From positions 1 to 5,684 of the forward strand of contig JAOPZU010000443.1 in assembly GCA_025963955.1 (NCBI GenBank): a DNA stretch of 5,684 nucleotides, read 5' to 3'. Below the pieces are notes generated by a model, which was not told the origin of the DNA, ran no database searches, and saw nothing but the letters and a program-made list of their open reading frames with translations. The translations under genes and the position numbers were made by a program. Below, piece by piece: positions 1 through 4,827 of this stretch (position 1 is its first letter; every line of letters begins with the position of its first letter). Source of the stretch: Solirubrobacterales bacterium. GTDB lineage: Bacteria; Actinomycetota; Thermoleophilia; Solirubrobacterales; Solirubrobacteraceae.

Positions 1-189
1 GACGGCCGCAGCGCCACGATCGCGGGCGTGCGCGTCACCGAGGGCGAGCTGCTGGCGGTCGACGGCGACCGCGGGCTCGTCTGCACGCAGGCACCGGGCT
101 ACGCCGCCCCCGAGAGCGACGCACACCTGGCGCAGGTGCTGGCGTGGCGCCGCCCCGCCGCCGCCCCGGCCGCGACGGTGCCCTCGTGA
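1..189 (+). CDS. C-terminal fragment, probably the end of a PEP-utilising (swivelling-domain) enzyme
   Basis: The frame is open from base 1 to a TGA at 187-189, giving 62 visible residues of a gene that begins outside the window. The first ~28 residues read DGRSATIAG, then VTEGELLAVDGDRGLV. An 'x-DG-x-L-x-VDG-x-x-G-x-V' pattern is what closes the phosphohistidine (PEP-utilisers, mobile) domain of PEP synthase/PPDK-like enzymes. The rest is a low-complexity Ala/Pro tail ending in ATVPS. The catalytic histidine would lie upstream and cannot be seen. Support comes from the operon: a separate, complete swivelling-domain protein is encoded at 2185-2583. If the call is right, the missing part probably carries an ATP-grasp (PPDK N-terminal) domain, but that is inference. 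Another beta-rich C-terminal domain cannot be excluded. The stop overlaps the next start (GTGA). Confidence 0.55.
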   Translation, partial: DGRSATIAGVRVTEGELLAVDGDRGLVCTQAPGYAAPESDAHLAQVLAWRRPAAAPAATVPS

Positions 190-1229
190 GCCGCGCCGGT
201 TCCCTGGCCTTCTACGCCCTGCCGGGCCACGTCGAGTCGGCGGCTCCCCTGCGCCGGGAGGTCTCGGACGGCGCCGCGCTCGGCATGGGCGCCGTCCTGC
301 TCTCGGAGCGGCTGAACGTGAAGGAGGGCGCGGCGCTCTGCGGCTACGCCGCCGCGCTCGCCGGCGACATGGAGGTGGTGTGCGCCCTCACCTACCCGCA
401 CACCCGCCATCCGATGGACCTGGCGGCCTTCGGCGGGACGATGGCCCACCTGGCCGAGGGCGGGTTCACCCTCGGCCTCGGCCGCGGCGTGAACCACAAC
501 TGGGACACCTGGGGGATGCCGCGGCCCGGCATGGCCATGCTCGAGGACGCCGCGAACGTCCTGCGGCGGATGTGGAACGGCGAGACGATCACCGACCACG
601 ACGGGCCGCTGGGGCGCTTCCCCGGCGCGCTCTCGCTCGGGGTGGAGCTGCCCCGCGTTCCGCGCCTGGCCCTCGGCGCCCTCGGCCCGAAGACGCAGGC
701 GCTCGGCGGCCGCGCCTACGACGACCTGATCCTGCACTCCCACTGGACGGCGGAGGGCGTGGCCCGCAGCCGCGCGATCGCGCGCCGCGCCGCCGAGGAG
801 GCCGGCCGTGACCCGGACGCGCTGCGCATCTGGACCCTCCTGGTCACCGCGTGCGAGCTGCCCGAGGAGGAGGTGCTGCAGCGGGTCGTCCGCCGCATGA
901 CGACGTACATGCAGTGGCCGGGCTACGGCGAGCTCATCGTCGAGGCCAACGGCTGGGATCCGGGCGTGCTGAAGACGCTGCGGGCCCACCCGGTCCTCGA
1001 CGGCCGGATGGCGGACGTCACGGCGTTCACGACCGACGAGCTGCGCCGCCTGCGCGACGTCTACCCCGAGCAGTGGCTCCGCGAGGGCGCCGCCACCGGC
1101 AGCGCGGAGGACTGCGCGCGGATGGTCCAGCAGCAGCTCGACGCCGGCGCGGACCGCGTCGTGCTCCACGGGACCGCCCCCGCCGAGGTCACCTCGCTCG
1201 TCCACGCCTTCGAAGGAGTCCCCGCATGA
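186..1229 (+). CDS. Luciferase-like monooxygenase (LLM) family oxidoreductase, probably F420- or FMN-dependent
   Basis: A 347-aa protein of the bacterial-luciferase TIM-barrel superfamily, close to the usual 300-350 aa. Visible hallmarks: N-terminal LAFYALPGHVES; LLSERLNVKE (res. ~38-47); the family signature HTRHPMDLAAFGGTMAHLAE followed by GGFTLGLGRGV (72-102); GPKTQALGGRAYDDLILHSH (167-186), the 'lAgryaDg' strand; and a C-terminal GSAEDCARMVQQQLDAGADR (305-324) then VVLHGT. The pattern resembles the F420-dependent subgroup I remember as TIGR03857 (MSMEG_2249-like). Cofactor choice (F420 versus FMN) is inference from that likeness and the actinobacterial setting. The substrate is unknown. 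I chose GTG at 186 because it forms a GTGA overlap with the preceding stop. An in-frame GTG at 144 would add 14 Arg/Pro-rich residues that merely shadow the upstream gene. No Shine-Dalgarno is evident, so translation likely depends on coupling. Role inferred: an oxidation or reduction step in the operon's pathway. Confidence 0.88.
   Translation: MSRAGSLAFYALPGHVESAAPLRREVSDGAALGMGAVLLSERLNVKEGAALCGYAAALAGDMEVVCALTYPHTRHPMDLAAFGGTMAHLAEGGFTLGLGRGVNHNWDTWGMPRPGMAMLEDAANVLRRMWNGETITDHDGPLGRFPGALSLGVELPRVPRLALGALGPKTQALGGRAYDDLILHSHWTAEGVARSRAIARRAAEEAGRDPDALRIWTLLVTACELPEEEVLQRVVRRMTTYMQWPGYGELIVEANGWDPGVLKTLRAHPVLDGRMADVTAFTTDELRRLRDVYPEQWLREGAATGSAEDCARMVQQQLDAGADRVVLHGTAPAEVTSLVHAFEGVPA
1213..1218 (+). 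promoter_or_regulatory. Ribosome binding site for the 1226 start
   Basis: AAGGAG lies 7 nt before ATG 1226, inside the last codons of the LLM gene. It is the best Shine-Dalgarno in the window and fixes the start at 1226 rather than any of the longer in-frame extensions reaching back to about 851. Confidence 0.8.
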
Positions 1230-2188
1230 CCACCCGCTTCACCGCTGCCGACGACCTGCTCCACGACATCGCCGGGCGTCCCAACGGCCGCGAGTCGCTG
1301 TTCTACGTGCTGCCCGTGCCGCACGAGGGGCTCGCCGGCCTGGCCTACGTCTTCAAGGACGACAGCACGGGCCGCTTCGGGCGCATCGTCGCCCTCGGGG
1401 ACGGCCTGAGCGCGGAGCCGCTGTTCCTCGACGTCGCCGCCGACCTCGAGCTCGAATGGGACGACCTGGACGACTTCGTCGTCGGCGGGCTCCACGTCCG
1501 CCAGCCCGACCCGCTCCGGACCGCCGAGATCTCGTTCCTCTCCTCGAGCGGCTTCGGGATCGAGTGCCGCATGGAGGGCACCCACGCGCCGTTCAGCTGG
1601 CACGAGGGGATCGACGGCTGCCCCCCGTGGGCCGCCGACGAGCGCTACGAGCAGTCGGTCCGGACGCGCGGCACCTTCACCCTCCCGAACCGCAGCGTCG
1701 ACTTCGTCAGCGCCGGCCACCGCGACCACTCCTGGGGCACCCGCGACTGGCGGCCCCTGCAGCACTGGAAGTGGATCAACGCCACGGCGATCGAGGAGGA
1801 CATCTCGCTGCACGGCTGGATCTCCTACGCGCTCGGCGACCGGCAGGTCAACGGCTACGTCAGCCGCGGCGGCGTCGTGAGCCCGATCGTCACCGCCGAG
1901 GCGCGCGCGGAGCTCGACGCGGCCTTCATGCACACGAGCCTCAGCGGCACGTTCGTCACCGCCGACGGGCGCACGCTGCGCCTGGAGGCGACGAGCGTGG
2001 CCGGCGTGGCGATCCCTGCCCGCCACATGCAGATGAACGAGATCGCCTGCAGCGCCACGCTCGACGGCCACGCCGCGATCGCCCACGTCGAGCTCGGCTG
2101 GCCCGAGAGCTACATCGCCGACTACACCGCCCCCGGCGCCGAGCCGCGGGTCGAGAACACCACCCCCCAGGACAGGAGCATCGCATGA
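1226..2188 (+). CDS. RDHSWG-motif protein, DUF7064/DUF7065-like (first paralogue)
   Basis: A 320-aa soluble protein with no signal peptide or membrane segment. Key landmarks: GRESLFY (res. 21-27), a long beta-rich N-terminal half, DGCPPW (130-135), ERYEQ (139-143), the hallmark HRDHSWGTRDW (165-175), WKW (181-183), NGYV (209-212), and the C-terminal MNEIACSATLDGHAAIAHVE (270-289) with GWPESY. I recognise this as the family annotated DUF7064/DUF7065 in actinobacteria, which I believe is distantly related to the lipocalin-like CrtC (hydroxyneurosporene synthase) fold. That fold relation is recollection plus inference; no activity is established. The conserved His, Asp, Trp and Arg cluster suggests a ligand or active-site pocket. 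The start is ATG 1226, with AAGGAG 7 nt upstream and an ATGA overlap with the LLM gene. A paralogue two genes downstream (3902-4816) keeps the same motif order. Possible roles: hydratase/isomerase-like enzyme or carrier of a hydrophobic intermediate. Confidence 0.82.
   Translation: MTTRFTAADDLLHDIAGRPNGRESLFYVLPVPHEGLAGLAYVFKDDSTGRFGRIVALGDGLSAEPLFLDVAADLELEWDDLDDFVVGGLHVRQPDPLRTAEISFLSSSGFGIECRMEGTHAPFSWHEGIDGCPPWAADERYEQSVRTRGTFTLPNRSVDFVSAGHRDHSWGTRDWRPLQHWKWINATAIEEDISLHGWISYALGDRQVNGYVSRGGVVSPIVTAEARAELDAAFMHTSLSGTFVTADGRTLRLEATSVAGVAIPARHMQMNEIACSATLDGHAAIAHVELGWPESYIADYTAPGAEPRVENTTPQDRSIA
2174..2178 (+). promoter_or_regulatory. Ribosome binding site for the 2185 start
   Basis: AGGAG lies 6 nt before ATG 2185, within the end of the preceding gene. 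It supports a genuine short gene starting at 2185, not a continuation of a longer frame (the same frame is open back to about 1456). Confidence 0.75.
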
Positions 2189-2583
2189 GCTGGACCGCCA
2201 TCGGCAAGGGCCTGAACGTCTTCGACACGGAGCCCGTGGAGGGCCGGTCGAAGTGGCTCGACAGCCCCCAGGACGTCCTCGCCTTCGCCACGAGCGGGGA
2301 GGACGTCACCGACGTCGTGGTCATCGCCCGCGGCGGCACGACGACCTTCGTCGCCCCCGCACTGAGCCTCGGCGTGCGCGGCGTGCTCACGCTGCAGGGC
2401 GGCGTGGAGAGCCACCTCGGCATCGTCTCGCGCGAGTTCGGCATCCCGTGCATCGTCGGCGTGAGCTTCGCGGAGGGCCGCGAGACCGAGCGCGGGGAGA
2501 AGGTGCCCGAGGACGGGACGCTCCTGCGGCTGGACACCTCCGCGGTGCCCGAGGGCGTCGTGCACGCCGGGAGCCCGTCATGA
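2185..2583 (+). CDS. Stand-alone phosphohistidine swivelling (PEP-utilisers, mobile) domain protein
   Basis: A 132-aa protein that is essentially one PEP-utilisers mobile domain. After a ~40-residue N-terminal lead (SWTAIGKGLNVFDTE, SKWLDSPQDVLAFA) comes DVVVIARGGTTTFVAPALS (res. 43-61), then GVLTLQGGVESHLGIVSREF and GIPCIVGV (66-93). This matches the domain core '(T/G)GG-x-x-SH-x-x-I-x-(A/S)RE-x-GIP-x-(V/I)VG', with His77 in the phospho-acceptor position. It closes with PEDGTLLRLD (108-117), the usual end of the fold. In PEP synthase, PPDK and rifampicin phosphotransferase this domain is part of a 500-900 aa chain; here it is free. By analogy with split phenylphosphate synthase it should shuttle phosphate from an ATP-grasp partner to an acceptor (inference). 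No kinase partner is in the window; the truncated gene at the left edge is the nearest candidate. The start is set by AGGAG and an ATGA overlap. Confidence 0.88.
   Translation: MSWTAIGKGLNVFDTEPVEGRSKWLDSPQDVLAFATSGEDVTDVVVIARGGTTTFVAPALSLGVRGVLTLQGGVESHLGIVSREFGIPCIVGVSFAEGRETERGEKVPEDGTLLRLDTSAVPEGVVHAGSPS
2569..2573 (+). promoter_or_regulatory. Ribosome binding site for the 2580 start
   Basis: GGGAG lies 6 nt before ATG 2580, just inside the end of the swivelling-domain gene. Together with the ATGA stop-start overlap it supports 2580 over upstream in-frame starts near 2253. Confidence 0.65.
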
Positions 2584-3902
2584 GCGCCGAGGAGGACTTC
2601 GCGCCGTTCCTCGAGAACTACCTGGCGCAGACCCCGCCCGGAATCGAGGGCGACACGCAGATGCGCGCGAAGCTCGCCGCGCCGATCACGACGCTCACCC
2701 ACGACAGCGTCATGCGCGACCACCTCACCGACGAGGAGATCGACGCCTGGTTCGAGTACTTCGGCTGGAACCTGTGGGACGTCATCCGCTCCCGGGCCTC
2801 CGAGGGCGAGTCCGGCCTCATCCCCCGCCAGCAGTACGAGACGCTCGCCTTCGTCCAGCAGTGGGCGACCTACCCCGACCTCTTCCGCGCGATCACCGAG
2901 AAGCTCGGGCCGCAGGGCGTGGTCGACCTGGGCCGCTCCATGCGGACCGAGGTCGGCAGCAAGGTGAACTTCCTGCGCAACTGGGCCTTCGCGTGCCCCC
3001 TCTTCGGCCGCGGCATCGCCTGCGCCCTCGGACTGGAGGAGCCGACCGACCGGCGGGAGGACGCCGAAACGCTGATCCAGTTCACGCGCCGCGTCATGTA
3101 CGGCGCCTGGGGAGAGGACGAGGGCGGACAGGCCTTCGGAGCCTCCCGCGGCTACCGCGTCGAGCAGCTCGAACCCGAGGTCCGGGCGCGCTTCTGGGCC
3201 GACCGCGAGCCGGTCACCGAGCCCGCCCAGGCCCGCGCAAACCGCCAGTTCAACGCCCAGGCCGAGATCTTCAGCTTCCTCTTCCACTACGACTGCCGGG
3301 CCGGGGTGAACGACACGGGCCCCTACGCCACGCCGGACGGCGGCCTGGTGCTCGTGCGGGACCTCTTCCTCAACGAGCCGGGCTACCCGTGGTCGCACGT
3401 GGCGGAGGGGCTGCCGTACGCGCTGACGCAGGCGTTCTTCTTCCCGCCGGGCACGCCGGTCGAGTTCGTGGTCAACGACCTGGCCACCGTCTTCACCACG
3501 CCCGCCGACTACCAGAAGCACGTCGTCGCGGTGAGCACCTACGTGCGCGACCGGTGGGACACGCCGGTCGCGGAGATCCGGCAGATCGGTCCGGAGGCGC
3601 GCGCGCAGATCGCCAAGGACGCCTCCGCGGCGCTCATGCAGCTCTACGCCCACATCGCCGGCAACGACACGGACGCGAACCTGCGCGCCGGCATCCGCAT
3701 GTACTCGCGCGAGATGATCATGCCCCACGCCCGCGCGGCCGGCCTCTGGGACACCTTCGTCGCGCAGGGGTTCGACGACATCGCGCCGCTCACCGAGCAG
3801 GCCTGGCCGACGCTCAGCGGCCCGGCGGCGGCCGAGGTCCTGGCCCCGGTCCTGCTGCTGGGCAAGGCGTTCCCGTCCGTCCGCGCCACGGTGCCCGGCT
3901 GA
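2580..3902 (+). CDS. Unrecognised 440-aa soluble protein in a phosphotransferase-like operon
   Basis: I do not recognise a named family. The product is 440 aa, without a signal peptide or convincing membrane segment, and looks mostly helical and rich in aromatic residues. Distinctive stretches: LTDEEIDAWFEYFGWNLWDV (res. 49-68), EVGSKVNFLRNWAFACPLFG (124-143), FTRRVMYGAWGEDEGGQAFG (168-187), EIFSFLFHYDCRAGVNDTGP (229-248), DGGLVLVRDLFLNEPGYPWS (253-272), and a C-terminal AGIRMYSREMIMPHARAAGL (370-389). The HYDCRAGVNDTGPY block, with many polar and aromatic residues in a row, looks like an active or binding site. There is no Walker A or ATP-grasp glycine loop, so it is unlikely to be the missing kinase half. 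The gene sits between the swivelling-domain gene (4-nt overlap) and the second RDHSWG paralogue (1-nt overlap), so it probably acts with them. Acting as the acceptor-substrate-binding subunit is one guess. The reading frame is certain; the function is not. Confidence 0.9.
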   Translation: MSAEEDFAPFLENYLAQTPPGIEGDTQMRAKLAAPITTLTHDSVMRDHLTDEEIDAWFEYFGWNLWDVIRSRASEGESGLIPRQQYETLAFVQQWATYPDLFRAITEKLGPQGVVDLGRSMRTEVGSKVNFLRNWAFACPLFGRGIACALGLEEPTDRREDAETLIQFTRRVMYGAWGEDEGGQAFGASRGYRVEQLEPEVRARFWADREPVTEPAQARANRQFNAQAEIFSFLFHYDCRAGVNDTGPYATPDGGLVLVRDLFLNEPGYPWSHVAEGLPYALTQAFFFPPGTPVEFVVNDLATVFTTPADYQKHVVAVSTYVRDRWDTPVAEIRQIGPEARAQIAKDASAALMQLYAHIAGNDTDANLRAGIRMYSREMIMPHARAAGLWDTFVAQGFDDIAPLTEQAWPTLSGPAAAEVLAPVLLLGKAFPSVRATVPG

Positions 3903-4816
3903 TGCCCGAGCCCCGCGACGACCTGCGCCACCCGGGCGAGATCTCCGGCGAGCACGGACGGGAGAGCCTCTTCTACAACCTGCTGCTCCCGGAGCACGGC
4001 GTCATCCTGTTCGTCTACACCTGGGTGGACGCCGAGGACCGCGCGGGCTACCTGTTCACGGTCGTGGGGGAGGACGACACGCGCCGCTGCTTCTTCGCGA
4101 ACGACGGCGTGCCCGTCGGCGACCGGGACTTCGACGACTGGGCGGTGGACGGCCTGACGCTGCGCCACCGCGAGCTGCTGCACACGGCCGACCTCGCCTT
4201 CTCGGGCGAGGACGTGGAGTTCCACGCGACCTTCACCGCGATCCACGACGCGTTCAGCTACCGCCAGAACCAGGACGGCTGCCCGCCGTTCATCGCCACC
4301 GACCGCTTCGAGCAGGCCGGGCGGATGCGCGGCACGCTCGTCCTGGACGGCGAGCGCATCGAGGTCGACGCGACGACCCAGCGCGACCACTCCTGGGGGC
4401 AGCGGGATTGGGCGGCGATCCAGGACTGGAAGTGGCTCTCGGCGCAGTCCTCGGACGCGATGGCGCTGAACGTCATGCTCATCCACGCCCGCGGCGAGAC
4501 GACCTGCCACGGGTACGTCGCGCGCGACGGCCGGGCGGTCTCCGTCGTCGACGTGGAGATCCGCGCGCGCTACGACGAGCGCTGGTGGCAGACGGGGCTC
4601 GACGCGACGATCGTCGACGAGGAAGGTCTGGAGACCGTCGTGGCGGGGCGGCGGTTCGCCTTCCTCACCTTCGAGGCCGGCGGGGTCGCCACGCTGAACG
4701 AGGCGGCCTGCACGGGCACGATCGACGGGGCGGCCGCCCTGATCCACCTGGAGTGCGGCTGGCCCACCGCCTACGCGCACGCCCAGGCGCAGGCCGCGGC
4801 GGCCCGTTCGGCCTGA
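3902..4816 (+). CDS. RDHSWG-motif protein, DUF7064/DUF7065-like (second paralogue)
   Basis: A 304-aa soluble protein homologous to the one at 1226-2188. Motifs recur in the same order: GRESLFY (res. 19-25), DGCPPF (125-130), DRFEQ (134-138), QRDHSWGQRDW (160-170), WKW (176-178), HGYV (203-206), LNEAACTGTIDGAAALIHLE (265-284) and GWPTAY. The rest has diverged strongly, so this is an old duplication or two separately acquired family members, not a recent copy. Differences include the middle region (WWQTGLDATI here, AFMHTSLSGT there) and an Ala/Gln-rich tail. Function is unknown; a lipocalin-like, CrtC-related ligand-binding or enzymatic fold is inferred. The start is ATG 3902, which shares its A with the previous stop (TGATG). 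No Shine-Dalgarno is visible, so expression probably relies on re-initiation. It is the last gene of the operon. The same frame is open far upstream, to about 2774, but that extension overlaps the 440-aa gene and has shadow-frame Arg/Pro composition. Confidence 0.82.
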   Translation: MPEPRDDLRHPGEISGEHGRESLFYNLLLPEHGVILFVYTWVDAEDRAGYLFTVVGEDDTRRCFFANDGVPVGDRDFDDWAVDGLTLRHRELLHTADLAFSGEDVEFHATFTAIHDAFSYRQNQDGCPPFIATDRFEQAGRMRGTLVLDGERIEVDATTQRDHSWGQRDWAAIQDWKWLSAQSSDAMALNVMLIHARGETTCHGYVARDGRAVSVVDVEIRARYDERWWQTGLDATIVDEEGLETVVAGRRFAFLTFEAGGVATLNEAACTGTIDGAAALIHLECGWPTAYAHAQAQAAAARSA

Positions 4817-4827
4817 GGCGGCCTCAG
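4813..4827. terminator. 15-nt perfect palindrome spanning both convergent stop codons; possible weak bidirectional terminator
   Basis: CTGAGGC-G-GCCTCAG is a perfect inverted repeat (7-bp arms around G4820). It covers the whole 7-nt gap between the two convergent genes, and both TGA stops lie in its arms (4814-4816 plus strand, 4824-4826 minus strand). As RNA it can form a 6-bp stem with a 3-nt loop from either strand. There is no T tract on either side, so intrinsic termination would be weak at best. Confidence 0.35.

Noticed and set aside
144..185. Upstream GTG start for the LLM gene
   Set aside because: It would add a 14-residue Pro/Arg-rich stretch overlapping the previous gene by 46 nt. 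The GTG at 186 gives a 4-nt overlap like the other junctions and starts right before the conserved LAFYALPGH region.
99..1205. 368-aa minus-strand open frame opposite the LLM gene
   Set aside because: The plus strand encodes a clear LLM protein with signature motifs; the antisense frame has low-complexity composition and no recognisable domain.
851..1225. N-terminal extension of the first RDHSWG protein back to 851
   Set aside because: The extension is Arg/Pro/Gly-rich shadow of the LLM gene. A strong AAGGAG before ATG 1226 and homology to the 3902-4816 protein beginning near GRESLFY set the start.
1956..3728. 590-aa open frame on the minus strand
   Set aside because: It lies antisense to three genes with recognisable motifs or tight coupling. 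Its translation is Arg/Ala/Gly/Val-rich shadow sequence without family motifs, as expected opposite high-GC coding DNA.
2774..3901. N-terminal extension of the second RDHSWG protein back to 2774
   Set aside because: It is an out-of-frame shadow of the 440-aa gene with biased composition; homology to the paralogue starts only after ATG 3902.
4813..4827. A strong rho-independent terminator at the convergent stops
   Set aside because: The stem is short (6 bp with a 3-nt loop) and has no T-rich tract on either strand, so it is listed only as a possible weak element.
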